DNA of 64,000 nt from Leishmania infantum JPCM5. Its lineage: Eukaryota > Euglenozoa > Kinetoplastea > Trypanosomatida > Trypanosomatidae. Both the position numbers and the translations under genes were made by a program. Under the pieces are notes generated by a model. It saw nothing but the letters and a program-made list of their open reading frames with translations, did not search any database and had not been told where the DNA came from. How positions within the stretch are numbered: the stretch's first letter is position 1; the number at the start of each line of letters is the position of its first letter. This document shows, piece by piece, positions 41,602 through 53,449 of this stretch. Location: assembly GCF_000002875.2 (NCBI RefSeq), contig NC_009398.2:191001-255000 (forward strand), written 5' to 3'.

Positions 41602-42752
41602 AAAGGCGCAGAGAGAGAGAGAGCGAGAAGTGGACTGGAAGCACACATGACTGCGCTGATGGCTTCGGTATCTCTCGCTCGCGCGCCTTTTATTCGTCCG
41701 CCTGCTTCACCATCTTTGTGAGACTCCGCTCACGTCCACTGTTTCGTCAAAGTCGCTTGTCAGGTCTGCCGGTGCCGTCGCCTTCGCCGTTTCGCGAGGG
41801 CGTGAACGAGCGGACGGGCGGGCGGGAGGACTGAGCAAGCTGCAGAGCGAATAGAAATGAAATGGCTCAGCGGTTGAACACAACGACGCCCAGCGAAAAG
41901 AAGAACGGAGAGGAGAGATGATGATGCCGCCGCGGGGCACCTTCACTCCATTCGACTGCTGCACACCTATACAGTGTGCTTGCAAGAGAATGGGGGAGGG
42001 GGTGGAGAGACAGCTCCAGTCTTAAAGAAAGAGCGAACATCACACGATCGGGCACGCCATGGCCTTTTCTCCATCCATCCACCGACCCCGTCACAGTCTC
42101 AACACCACCACTGCCACCCTCCCTTACCGAGGAGCGGAGGGAAGCGAAGAGGGAGAAGGAGGGCGCGGCGTTGAGAGAAGCGAAAGGAAATGCACACAAA
42201 ATACAGCAGCCCTTCCCACCAAAAAAAAAAGAATAATAGAGAATCACATTCGTGTGGTGATGGAGAGGAAGGTACAGATGGGTGTGTATACACATGTGTT
42301 TATGCCGAATACGAGGACAAGCACACAGCTCCCCCCTCCTCCTCCCCACCGAAAACAAAAAGTAAGAAAAATGGCTGAGCAAAGAAAAGACAAGTGAGGA
42401 GATGGGGTGGGACTTGGTGGTGTGCTGTGGTGTGGTGGGACAAGCAACCAAACGGGAGCACAGGGGCGTACCACCTCTGCTCGAGCAAGAGCCACACAGC
42501 CACTAGGCCAACCAACAAATGACAGAGAAGAGGCGCCATGCTGTACACATCGTCACCGTAATGGTGTGTCCTACCCTCTGAGAGGGGGCGAGAGGGGTTG
42601 GGAGGGTGATGATGGCGGTGACAGCGCCAACGGGAAATGCGACAAAAAAAAATAAAGAAGAAATGCAGAAGGGAGCAGAAGACGCACGAAAGCCCCCCCA
42701 CCCACGGCAAAGTTCCACAGAAGGGCACACGTGCAAGGCGAGGGCGGGAGGG

Positions 42753-42780
42753 TGTGGGTGGGTGGGTGGGTGGGTGGGGG
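42753..42780 (+). repeat. GGGT repeat (G-quadruplex-type)
   Basis: The plus strand has at least five consecutive GGGT units ending in GGGGG. This sequence can form a G-quadruplex; the transcribed (minus) RNA would carry C-rich repeats instead. Confidence 0.7.
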
Positions 42781-43101
42781 CTGGCGGAGGCGGAAGTGGG
42801 GGTGGCAGCAGGCGTGCATATGGGGTTTGAGTCCGTCAAGCACGAAGAACGCCGACAAGAGGAGTGCTGGACAGAAAGGAAAAAAAAACAAGTGAATAGA
42901 AAAGAGAAAACGACAACAATGAACCCCCGTCTCTCGACGGTGCCTCCCTCTTCTCTCTCTCCCCTTCCACTAAACCTCCTCCCTTCTTTCACAGATTTCG
43001 TGCCTTGTACGCGGGCGCCTTTACTCCCGAGTTCGTTCGCTTTTTTATTGTCTTCCGCTGTCGTCTTGCAGAGACGCTTACGCCAGGCACTGTTCTTTCC
43101 T

Positions 43102-43157
43102 ACAGAGGAGGGGGAGAGGGGGAGGGGGGAGAGGGGGAGTGGGGAGAGGGGGAGGGG
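43102..43157. repeat. purine minisatellite, GGGGGAGA-like units
   Basis: Repeated GGGGGAG/GGGGAGA units, about three imperfect copies of an 18-20 bp block, purine-only on the plus strand apart from a single T. On the minus strand this is a long pyrimidine tract. Confidence 0.65.
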
Positions 43158-43861
43158 CTGTGATGGACACGCGCACCCAGAGAAGCAACACAACACCAAA
43201 AAAGGCAAACAAAGCGAAAAAAAGGGTGTGCGACAAGGCCGGTGTGTGCTGGTGTGTGTGTGGAGGGGGGGGGGGCGCACACACACACACACACACACAC
43301 AACAAAACAAGAGAGTCAAGTGATGAGGATGAAGTAAGATGCATCCACAGAAAGGATACTCGTAAAAAGAAGGAGATGTCGTGTGTGTGGGGGGGAGGGA
43401 GGGCCGTAGTGCTGATGACGACGAGCATCGAGAGCGCAACTATAGTGTTCTTCTGATACCACACGCACGCCCGCACTCAGCGAGAGGGGGGGGGGCGAAG
43501 GTGACTGTACTCGCACACAATTCGCACAGCGATAGGAACAAGAGCCCGCAAACACCTCGACAGAAAAGACTTTCATGTGCGTTTTGTCTTCTTGGTGGTG
43601 ACTCGGGCCTTCCTCGTATGTGTGCGCGCGTGCGTCTGCGTGCACGATGACACCAGTGAGATGGAAAAGAATGCCTCCCCTTCCTCAAAAAAAAGAAGGA
43701 TAGGGGGAAGAGAGGGGGTGGGGGCTACGAAGGCAGCACGCACGCACGCACATACACACGTAGAGCGTCCATCAGCCGACTTCGCGTCCACATCGGATGC
43801 CGCAGCAGCACACCGTTGGTGCATGACCACACCGTCGCCGTGCGTGGGTGAGCGAGCGGAG

Positions 43862-44779
43862 CTACTGGTTCTTCTTGGACTCGCGCGCTACCGGGGCCTC
43901 CGTGCCCTTGCCCAGCTCGCGGAAGCGCAGCACGACAGCCGTCACGTACATGACGAGGGCCATGCGCACGTTCGCTTGCATTGTCATGCACCCGCGCTCG
44001 TGTGTGTAGTTCATGTAGCTGGCGTAGACGGAGAGCGCGCTGCAGCCGATCCACTCAGCCATGTCCAGCGCCAAGATCTCACGGTTCGGCTTGGTGGCCA
44101 TGGCGGTCTTGCCCTGGGCCTGCGCGAAATCCTGCTGCATGTAGAAGAAGTTGCGGGCGGCAGAGATAGCCATCGTAAAGGTGGCGATCATCGTGAAGCA
44201 GCTGGTGCCAATGCTATAGGTGTGCCAGAAGTAGAGGGCGATGAGTACCTGGAACCACCAGTGAGAGGGTCGCACGCGGCGCACCTGCTTCTTCTCCTGC
44301 TCTGGAGAGGCGACAATGTAGTCTCGCAGGATCAGGAAGAATGTGTCGAGCTGCTCCACTACTTTCACCACCACAGCGGCGCTGAGGGCGAAGCCGACGT
44401 AGCCCTTGTAGATGCGAGCGTCATCCCAAAGGCACATGGTCGCGAAGAAGGAGTTGGCCAGGACCGACTGCGCCATGGCGGGCACCAGAATGAACGAGAC
44501 GAGGGCGCACGCGATACAGACGACAAGGTGGTACGTGGAGGCAGCAGTGTAGCATGACTTGAGCGCCGCCACCGTTTCCTTGCTGGCACCGTTTTGCTTC
44601 CCCTGGGCATCGGCAGCCGGCGCCTTACGCTTGTTCCACCAGCTCAAAATGCGGTCTCCCTTGCCCACCATGACAAGATAGATGGAGGCGATGTAGCCGA
44701 TCACATCAATATTCTCGAGCAGGTACGCCTGCAGCGGGTAGCCGTCATAGCTGACGATGTAACTGACAAGGCTGGCCAT
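43862..44779 (-). CDS. ELO-family elongase homologue lacking catalytic histidines
   Basis: A 305-residue multi-pass protein. It aligns with its ELO neighbours throughout: YDGYPLQAYLLENIDVIGYI (11-30), the KVVEQLDTFF block (139-148) that matches KVPEFIDTVF, and the helix ending LYFWHTYSIGTS (182-193). The active-site block WFHH of the neighbours reads WWFQ here (174-177), and the NYFVHSIMY block has become an unrelated sequence without histidine. Condensing activity by the known ELO mechanism is therefore not expected. The frame is intact with a C-terminal KKNQ dilysine ER-retrieval motif, so it looks like a maintained pseudoenzyme, possibly a regulatory or partner subunit of the elongase complex. 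The start at 44779 is at the beginning of homology; the longer reading upstream is UTR-like. Confidence 0.85.
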   Translation of the reverse strand: MASLVSYIVSYDGYPLQAYLLENIDVIGYIASIYLVMVGKGDRILSWWNKRKAPAADAQGKQNGASKETVAALKSCYTAASTYHLVVCIACALVSFILVPAMAQSVLANSFFATMCLWDDARIYKGYVGFALSAAVVVKVVEQLDTFFLILRDYIVASPEQEKKQVRRVRPSHWWFQVLIALYFWHTYSIGTSCFTMIATFTMAISAARNFFYMQQDFAQAQGKTAMATKPNREILALDMAEWIGCSALSVYASYMNYTHERGCMTMQANVRMALVMYVTAVVLRFRELGKGTEAPVARESKKNQ

Positions 44780-46926
44780 GATATCGACGAGTGGGAGAGG
44801 AAAGGGGAGGGGGGCTGACAGCGGTGTGCTGGATGCTAACGAGGGAAAGGGAAGGGGGAGAAGGCGAATGGATGCTTTGTAATATTTCGTTTTTTTTTTT
44901 TCGGCTGAGGGTATTATCCACCAACGAATACCGTGTGCCGTCAAGTCGAGCAAAGCAGGCCGAACGAGTCCCATGCACCGAAAGGGAGGGATACAGGTGA
45001 GCAGAGGGGGCCCGGTGATGATGTGCGACGAGGCAGATTCTTTGAAAGAGAGCAGGAGGGGGAAGAGAGAGAAAGAAAAAAGAAAGATGCGTTGTGTGAG
45101 GGGAAGGTGCAACAGCAGCTCATCGTCGTCGTGCGCCGTGCTACTGTGCGCACAGCGTTGAAGGCAGCAGATCCAGGAGGGCACCACCACACAACTTCGT
45201 CCCGCGCGCCTCTTCGCTCACCAGATTCTTCTTCACACACCACATGTAGCTGTCGCGGAAAAAAATCAAGAGAGGGAAGGCCGAGAGGGAGGAAGAGGGG
45301 AGGGGGAGGGGCGTATTGCATTGGGGTGTGTGTTCGCTCTCTCCCGCCGCTCTCGTGCACGCGCACCATTACAAAGGCACGAAAAAAAAAAAACATACGT
45401 CTGAAGAGACGTGATGCATGTACTAAGAGCCTTTTTCTTTCGCTCTACATATATGCACTTCATGGTTTTATTTGTGCGTGGAAGTCCCTACACAGCACCA
45501 CTGTCGTGGACGCCACACCGCCGTTGCACTGCCTGCTCTTCACGTGCCGGGCCGAGCTCTGCGTTCCTCTATTTTCTCTCTCGCCTACTTCAAGGTATAT
45601 GCGCAGGCAAAGGTGGGAGGGCACCATCCCGGCATCTTGTGCACCACGCGTGTACGCTTGAAGCGACCCAGGCGAACAGGGCAGTGAGGCGCGGGGTGGG
45701 GGTGGGGTGTGGGCAAAGAGAGAGCCAGGGAGGAGATGGTGCGTTCCACACGATGATGAATGCACATGAGAGAGGCTGGAAGGGATAGGGAGAGGCGAGC
45801 GAGGAGGGAGCACACACACACACAAAAACTGGCGGGGAAGAAGACAGAAAAAAAAAGGGCAAGGCAAAGGTGCCGCAGACTACCATATGCCCAGGATGTT
45901 CTGCGGACGACTCAAGCACAAACCACATCCACACATGCACAGACCCACGTACGCAGGTGCGCAGACAGAGCGTAGGCATACAGAAGATCAGCGTGAATTA
46001 CACAGAGAGAGAAGAGGCCAGCATAAAGATATGGTAGAGTGGGATGGCGAAGAGGGTCACTCAGACACGGCTGCACACAAACGCACTGCGCACTTGTGTG
46101 TACTCACTCAGCGAGGCAACGATCCAATAGGCAATGAGGGAATCCGGGAACAGAAATTCGGTGGGCATGGGTGGGTGAGTGGGGAGAAAGAACCAGATAT
46201 GTAAGCGTGTTGCAGCCTTTCGACATGGCGTGGTACCCATGCGCGCATGTACTGACATAGGCGGCCTCACTATTGCCGCTTTTCGCCTTCCTTTGTATTT
46301 CTGTGTGCGTGTGTGTCCCCTTCGGGCGCAGCTCTTAGCCCCCATCCCCCCTCCGCCACCGCCTCCGCTTCGTCGCTTAGTGGTCTTCAGAATCTATCAT
46401 GCAGATCAAGAAGAGTTTAACATACGAAAACAAATAAAGAAAAGAGAATCATGTAGAAGAAAAATCACACACACACACACGCATGCACGCACAAAAGACT
46501 CGGGTAATACAACACAGCCACACAACTCATCACTGCGGTCGTACAAACCATCGTAATCGTCATCGAGCCTGATCACATTCTCACACGTCATGAGGCCGGA
46601 CACCATTTTCTTTTGTTTTTCGTTTTCATGCTGCCTTCAGCATGTCCTTTCCACCACCACGGACAAGCCGGAAAAAGTATACGCCAACGCAACCACTATC
46701 CCGTGAGTCTCTCGGAGCGGTGGGGAAGAGAAAGAAGAGTGCTTGAAGAGGGAGAGACAAGAGAAGAGCATCAGACAGCACGGAAGCACACACACACACA
46801 CGTACACACACAAAGAAATACAAGAGAACATTGAGGAGTTGGGGGCGGGGGTAGAGGAGACGGAGAGAGAAAGGGGGAGGGGAAAGGAAACCACTATAAA
46901 TATCAAGATGCGCTGCGGCCCTCTTA
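44780..46926. other. intergenic spacer, no gene seen
   Basis: It contains T/A homopolymers (about 44890 and 45379-45391), a CA run near 46466-46480 and pyrimidine tracts on the minus strand directly upstream of the ELO-like start. No gene. Confidence 0.6.
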
Positions 46927-47769
46927 CTAAGACCTCTTCGACGGCGAGGGGCGGCGCGGGGCGACGCTGGCCTTGCGCGGCAGCACGTAAGCCTTGATGA
47001 ACATCTCTGAGAAGAGGTAGAAGTTGAAGATGTAGATCACCAGCTGCGTACGGGCGGCGGACATGGACGTGCCGCTGCAGGCGTTCGCTGCGTTCTCGGT
47101 GAGCTTCTGGGCGAGTACGTAGCCCGACACGAAGAGACCACCGACCATCTGCGCGATCTGTAGCAGCGTGATGTACATGGCGAACGGCTTCACCAGCTTC
47201 TTATAGCCGGCCTCCGATAGGGCGAAGTACATATACATGATGGAGTGCACAAAGTAGTTCATGGCGGCAGCGCAGATAAAAATGCTGGTCCCTTGCTGAT
47301 AACTGTACCACGCAAACAGGTACGTCGTGACGTGGTGGAACCACGAGAGGAAGCCCAACTTCACGCCACTCATGAGCAGAAAGACCGTGTCGATGAACTC
47401 GGGCACCTTCGAGATAGCGAACATACCGATGGCGAAGCCGACCTTGGTGGTGTAGAACTCATCCTCGTGGAAGGTGCAGAGGGTGTTGTGCAGGCCGTCG
47501 TTCATCAGATGGCGCAGCAGCGGCGGCCCGACACGCAGCCAGCCGTAGAGGGAGAAGACGGAGAGCCCTAGGTTCCAAAGCGCCCACGCCTTCTTGATGC
47601 CCATCGGCGGCTTGCCGTGAAACAGGGCCTCCATGATCCGCGGACCGGTGAAGACGAAGGCGAGGTACGCGCCCGCGATATAGGCGCAAACATCTACATT
47701 GCTCGCCAACCACATCTGCACGGCGTGGCCGTCGTAGTGGTGGTCACCGTAGTTGTCGAGCCACTGCAT
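46927..47769 (-). CDS. ELO-type fatty acid elongase A
   Basis: A 280-residue ER membrane 3-ketoacyl-CoA synthase of the ELO family. It has about seven hydrophobic helices, the KVPEFIDTVF block (121-130), a histidine box written SWFHH (142-146) and NYFVHSIMY (171-179), followed by KPFAMYITLLQIAQM. ELO enzymes condense acyl-CoA with malonyl-CoA, the first step of each two-carbon extension. In trypanosomatids an ELO series replaces type I synthase for bulk fatty acid synthesis. The first His of the usual HxxHH box is Ser here. The C-terminus is SKRS, not a KKxx signal, unlike the other members. Its chain-length step (C4-C10, C10-C14 or C14-C18) cannot be read from sequence alone. Confidence 0.92.
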   Translation of the reverse strand: MQWLDNYGDHHYDGHAVQMWLASNVDVCAYIAGAYLAFVFTGPRIMEALFHGKPPMGIKKAWALWNLGLSVFSLYGWLRVGPPLLRHLMNDGLHNTLCTFHEDEFYTTKVGFAIGMFAISKVPEFIDTVFLLMSGVKLGFLSWFHHVTTYLFAWYSYQQGTSIFICAAAMNYFVHSIMYMYFALSEAGYKKLVKPFAMYITLLQIAQMVGGLFVSGYVLAQKLTENAANACSGTSMSAARTQLVIYIFNFYLFSEMFIKAYVLPRKASVAPRRPSPSKRS

Positions 47770-48635
47770 CTTGTCTCGGCGTGTATTCGGCTGCTTCCTA
47801 CGAAGTAGATATATCCGGTAAGAAAAAGAGAGGCGGCGTAGCGGGAGTACGTCTGTGTGAGTGAGCCGAAGTCCCTTGCGTAAAGCAGACAAAACTGTAT
47901 GCGCGCTGAAGCGGGCGGAGTCTATTTCTGGAACCTAGCCAGCCCCGTTTGCGTAAGGCGCGTCAGCGCTATTTACGGAAGTGCAGCAGACGGAGGATCA
48001 AGAGCCAGAGTAACAGAGAGAGCACACACACACACACACGCATGCATGTACACACGGCGAAGTTTATGTTGCTTCGCACGCCGTGTCGCCGCGACACCTC
48101 CTAAAGCGAAAAACTTCCTGAAAAGAGGCTGCAGCCCACCACGAGTTCAAATATGGGTGCGCCTCTCCCCGTTTCTCCCTATCTTTCCACAAGTGTGCAT
48201 GTGCGTGCGTACCGGTGGGCCTGCGAACTCAGGCCTTGCCCCAAACAGCTGCCCCTGCTGTGGGGGGCGGCAACACAGAGCGATGCAGCACTAAGGTCAA
48301 CCCACCCCATCGGCACTCATCAACACCCGCAGGACGTTGCACCAGCGACAGGCAGCCGGCCCATCTTTTCAACCTTTTTTTCTTGCTCTTTTTTTCCTTT
48401 TCGTCTACTTTGTGGCTCTTCAATACTTATGTATGTCTGTGGGTGTAAGCATGCAGGTGTTCAAGTGCAAGTGTGCGCGCATCCATCCATGTTGTTGGGT
48501 TCCACTCCCCACCCCCTCCGCGCACGTTTACACAAAAACCATACAAAGTACGCATGCACACTTGTGCGCCATCAGAAAGACGGAAAGGAAAGAGAGACGA
48601 TTGTATGACCTTCCACATACCCGAGCACGCACATA

Positions 48636-48672
<37 letters not shown>

Positions 48673-48740
48673 ACGTGCGCGCGAACAAGCGAAGCACTTC
48701 AAGGAAAGAAATCAGAAGGCAAGTACTGATACGTGATACA

Positions 48741-48784
<44 letters not shown>

Positions 48785-51002
48785 CACAAACGCGGACAGG
48801 TGGCAGTGAACTCAGAAGGAGGAATACAAGACCAACAGCTAAAGCACTTTCAAAATCGATCCTTGAGGGAGAGGGGGAGGAAAAGGAGGCATAACACACA
48901 CACACACACACAAACACAGTAGGGAAGAAAAAGGAGACTATGTGCCTGTGGGCGTGCGTTGGTGTGGGTGTATGGAGAGTTGCACTCGCACAAGAGTAGA
49001 CGAAGAACGTGCCTCGCTACCTGTACGAGCCCAGAAACGAAAAAGAAAACGAAAACAAAAACAGAAAGAAGAGAAAAAACCGAAAACTCCCCCGAAAAAC
49101 CATAAGAGAAGCGAAGATATACATACATATGAATATATGTATCGGTCAGTGGGAGGGGAGGGAGCAGGGAGGAAGGAGAGGATAAAGTGTGGATGGAGGT
49201 GGAGGAGGGGAGGGGGAGCGAAAAAAAAAGAGAAGGAGGAGCTGAAAACCAACAAGCAAAGGCAAATCAATAAGCAAAGGGGACGGAGGAGGAGAAGGGC
49301 GAGGGGCATGAGGGTGCGCATCTGCAGAGGGGGAGGTCGGGCCATTCCACGCAGGAAGATTACCACCGCCACTCCATGCTCGTCTGCTCCTTTCTTCTAT
49401 ATGATTGTCCCTTTTCTTCACGGAATCGGTGTGCGTGAGGTGAGGTGAGGAGGAGGAAGAGGAGGGGCGGGGGGGGGGATGGGCGGGAGGCTCCGTTCTT
49501 GCGCTCTGGAGCCGTCCTCTCTCTCCCCATTTTGTTTGTCGCTGTTCGTTCCTTTCTGTCTGTCTGTCGATCGCTATCATTTTTTTTTCCTTCATCTTCT
49601 TTTCGTTTACATTGCCGGTTGCTGTCCTTTCTGCCTTTCCGACTCCTTTTCTACCGGCTCCCCTCACGAACCAACATCTTTTACGTTGTCTTCCTTTTTT
49701 TTTCGTTATTCTGTTGTTGTATGATGCGTGTGTGTGTGTGTGGGGGGTGGGTTCCTTTTCTTTTCCGTTTGACGATATATTTCAGGTGAGGGGGCGGAAA
49801 GGGGAAAGGGGGAGGAGGAGGAGGAAAGGAGTGGGGGCTACCCATTAAACAAGGAAAAACAAACAAAGGAAAGAACGAGAAACAAACCACCACCACACAC
49901 ACACACACACGCACACACACACACACACACACATGGGGGTGGGGTGGAAAGGTGGATTCGGGTTTGAGTGTGGTCGCCTTGTAGGGGATGTGCACACACA
50001 CAAAAGGAGAAGAAAAAGTGAAAGAAAAAATAAAAAGAAAGCAAAGAAACAGACGAAGAAAAAAGAAAAACTATGGAAAAACATGTACACACACACATGC
50101 ACATCATACACACGGGAGGATGTGTGTGTGTGTGTCGGAGGGGGCCGAGGGCGGCGAGTGAGATGCACACACAGCCGCCACCGTCACTGCCCCCCTCCCC
50201 CTCCTCCAACTCCGCTGCCTCAAACGAACACCTGAGCACAGAGGCACAGATGCACATCACCCGCACGCCTTGCGGAATAGGAGAGAGAAAGAGCGGGTGT
50301 CTGTGCGTGCGCGAGAGTGAGGGGCGGGGCGGGGTGGAGAGGGAGGAAAGGATACAGTGTCTCCCGACCAAAGGCGTCACGCTACTGGAATAAGGGCATG
50401 CGTGCTTGTGCGTGCGTATGGTTGTGTGTGTGCCACAGAAGGAGAGGTAGAGCAAGAACACCCGTGAAGCAAAGAGAAAAAGCAAAAAAAAAGAAGTTGT
50501 TGCGTTCTTCTTTGAAACTGTGCCTCTTCCCTTTCTCTGCGTGCCCCTCTTCACATCTGCAGAAAAACGCCGTTGCACACAACCACACAGCCACACACAC
50601 ACAAACGAAAAAAAAAAGACGCATATTCGCAGGAGCAGAGCAAGGGAGAGGAAAGATAGAGAGAGACAGACATGGGCATGCCCGCACCTAATATATATAT
50701 ATATATAGGTGTATATATATATATGTATATATATATGTGCATGTGCCACGCGGCTGCCTTGGGCCTGTCTCGTCGCTCCTTTTCTTTCTCGCTACGTGTC
50801 TCGCCAGATCCTCACAAAACGTTTCAGCGGTCGAGAGATCGACGGAGACGAATGATGAATAGCACACGCAACCACAAAGGCACCCCGCTGAGTGTGCATT
50901 CAAAAGTTCGACAGACACACCCGAGCAACAGACGTTTTTCCCCAACGGCGATTACCATCACAAGAATGCGCGCGTGGAAAGGCAGCACGGGAAGAGGGAT
51001 GC
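47770..51002. other. 3.2 kb spacer rich in CA and TA repeats
   Basis: It contains CA tracts at about 48642-48668, 48743-48780 and 49893-49932, a pair of (TA)n tracts at about 50691-50737 and long purine stretches (49030-49260). No gene. Confidence 0.65.
47798..47830 (-). promoter_or_regulatory. predicted trans-splice acceptor of elongase A
   Basis: A minus-strand pyrimidine tract (about 47830-47812, CCTCTCTTTTTCTTACC) is followed by CTTCGTAG with AG at 47799-47798, 29 nt before the ATG. Confidence 0.5.
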
Positions 51003-51860
51003 TTAGTCCACCTTCTTGGCAGCGCGCGGGCGCACGTGATTGTTCACGAACATCTCTCCGAACAGGTAGAGAAACGCCGTATAGATGCCGAGCTGAAGGC
51101 GGGCCGTTGCCATGGTGGTGCCAGAGCACGACCCCTCCATGCCGTCCATGATACCCTGGCCAGCCAGGATGTACTTCTGGGCAATGACGTAGCCCGACAC
51201 AAACATCACACCGACCATCTGCACCAGCTGCAGCATCGTGATGTACATGGCGAATGGCCGGGCGAGGTTCTTGAAGCCGGCCTCCGACAGGAAGAAGTAG
51301 AAGTACATGATAGTGTGAACAAAGTAGTTCATGGAGGCGGCGCAGATGAGGGTGCTGCTGCCGGTCTCGTACGACAGCCACACGTACAGGAACATGGCGG
51401 TGTGGTGGAACCAGGAGAGAAAGCGCAGCTTCGTGCCCTTCAGAACCAGGAAGAAGGTGTCGCCGAACTCTGGCACCTTGGAGATGGTGAAGAGGCCGAG
51501 CGCCACACCAACGTCGGACGTGTAGAACTCATCCGGGCGGAAGGTGCAGAGGGTGTCGTGCAGGCCGTACGTCTTGAGGTTGTACAGCAGCGGCGGCACC
51601 ACGCGCGTTGTGCCGTAGAAGGCGAAGGCGGACAGGAGAATGTTCCACACGGCCCAAGTTTTGTTGATCACCGGCACAAGGGGGCTGCTCTTGGCATTCG
51701 CGGGCAGGTTCAGGTACTTGGACACCAGCTTGGGAGCCTGGAAAACGAAGGTGATGTACCCGACGGCAACGTAGATGGCAATATCATGGTTGTCGAGCAG
51801 CCACTGCTTGAAGGCATAGCCATCGTAGTGGTTGGCACCCCAGCTGTCGATCCACTGCAT
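51003..51860 (-). CDS. ELO-type fatty acid elongase B
   Basis: A 285-residue ELO enzyme, co-linear with elongases A and C. Motifs: KVPEFGDTFF (128-137), histidine box SWFHH (149-153), NYFVHTIMY (178-186), then ARPFAMYITMLQLVQM. It ends KKVD, a KKxx ER-retrieval signal. The N-terminus MQWIDSWGANHYDGY is closest to that of elongase A (MQWLDNYGDHHYDGH), so these two probably arose from one another. The role is malonyl-CoA-dependent chain extension at the ER; substrate range is not inferable. Start is the first ATG, aligned with the neighbours. Confidence 0.92.
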   Translation of the reverse strand: MQWIDSWGANHYDGYAFKQWLLDNHDIAIYVAVGYITFVFQAPKLVSKYLNLPANAKSSPLVPVINKTWAVWNILLSAFAFYGTTRVVPPLLYNLKTYGLHDTLCTFRPDEFYTSDVGVALGLFTISKVPEFGDTFFLVLKGTKLRFLSWFHHTAMFLYVWLSYETGSSTLICAASMNYFVHTIMYFYFFLSEAGFKNLARPFAMYITMLQLVQMVGVMFVSGYVIAQKYILAGQGIMDGMEGSCSGTTMATARLQLGIYTAFLYLFGEMFVNNHVRPRAAKKVD

Positions 51861-53449
51861 GAGTGCGTGTGTGTGCCTGTGCTTGCTGTATGTGTTTGTA
51901 TTGCGACGTGCAACGGCGGCAGCAAGGAACCAGCCCAGAAAGTGGCGATTGCCCCTTGTTGATACGGATGGTGGTGGTGGCGGTGGGCCGAGAGACAGAG
52001 AGAGGAGGAGGGGGTGGTGGTGGCGTACGGGTAGCTTAGCGGTGCTGCGGATGGTGGCGTGTGCGCTTTAGAGGGACTGCCACCGTCGAAAGTGTGTGTG
52101 TGTGTGTGAGGGAGCAGTGGGGGGTGCGAGCGATCATATGTGAGAGAAGGTTGCATAAAAGGAGCAAGGAAGAGGGGAGGGGGGGTGGAGTGTTGCCCTG
52201 AAGCGTTCATAGGGCCCCATGCGCCGCATGGATGCTCGCCGGAGGAGACGACGGCCAGCGTACGCGCGACCAGATGAGTCTTGCCGCTTTCAATCATTTG
52301 TGCGGATACGAGCACAGCGGGACAACGCGGCAGCCGGCGGAGGTGCCAACATATGTACCCACACACAGACGCACATCTGCGCATAAAGGCGCCCACGAGG
52401 ACAACGGAGTCGTAATCTGATAAGGTAGAGCGAGAGCGAAGGGTGTGTGGGAAGGAGGGAGCAGGATAGCACGTCGAGCATCACGTATACCCAATCACGA
52501 CGTATGAGTAGTAGACGCATGCGTGCTTAGGCGCACACATGGTTGCCATCACTCCTCCCCCTCTTCCGACTGCCCTGCAACTCTCCCGCTCATTCGCCAC
52601 GTCCACCGTCTCTCCGGCACCAGTAAAACGACGTGCCGATGAACCCTGCAGAAACAACCGGCTTCGGCTTCACACGTGCGGTGCCGTCTTTTATTTTTTC
52701 CTATTCGACATGACGCGCACGGCACCTCCACCCAACTTTTTCTACGTGCACTGTCTCGCGTCGGGTGCACCCGCGCTTGGCGGCTGGGCCAATATGGTGT
52801 TGGCGGCGACGATAGAGAGCTCATGCAAGGCGAAAAGAAAGGGATGCGGAAGGCGACTTTGCTCACAGACGCCTCGGCCGTCACCACTCTCACAATATGC
52901 ATACAAACCTCCAAACAGAAACCTTCTCTCTATACAGCACATGTATGACCGTTACTTTCCGGTCATCCACGTGCATGCGCACATGCACAACAGTCGCATG
53001 CGCGAGGACGAGGGGGTGGGGTGGGCGGGCCTTTAGGCAACACGTCACCGCACAACAAACAAACCAAAATAAAAGCGTAAAGGAAGTTACCTTGTAGGCT
53101 ATTCTTCTTCATGCCGTCTTGCTCGCAGCCTCGGAATCGTGTCCCGCCGCCGTACAAGGCTGCAACGGAGTGAGAGAGAAACAAATCAAATCGGAGGGAG
53201 AAAGATGAAGAGAGCGAGTGTCACTGGCCTTACACATACGTCCTCCTTACAAGGCCATGTACTGGAGGCATCGGATCGGGCGGAGAACAACGAGGGAGAG
53301 GGAAGAGGCTCATAGCCTCAGCACAGACAGAGATACCCCATCCCCTCTCCCCACCACCAAAACAGAAACAAAAAGAAGAAGCAGTACATCTTCTTCGCGC
53401 TGTCACACGTCTTCGCCCAGCTTACGGCCGCTTTATACACGAGTGCTCA
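51861..53449. other. intergenic spacer, no gene seen
   Basis: It contains a GT tract near 52092-52108 and G/GA-rich runs around 51968-52012 and 52160-52192. No gene. Confidence 0.6.

Larger units (their letters stand above)
40453..43861. other. 3.4 kb low-complexity spacer
   Basis: It contains (TA)n at about 41455-41468, (AC)n at about 41568-41599 and 43277-43300, a GGGT repeat at about 42753-42780 and a purine minisatellite at about 43102-43157. No gene is recognised. Confidence 0.6.
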
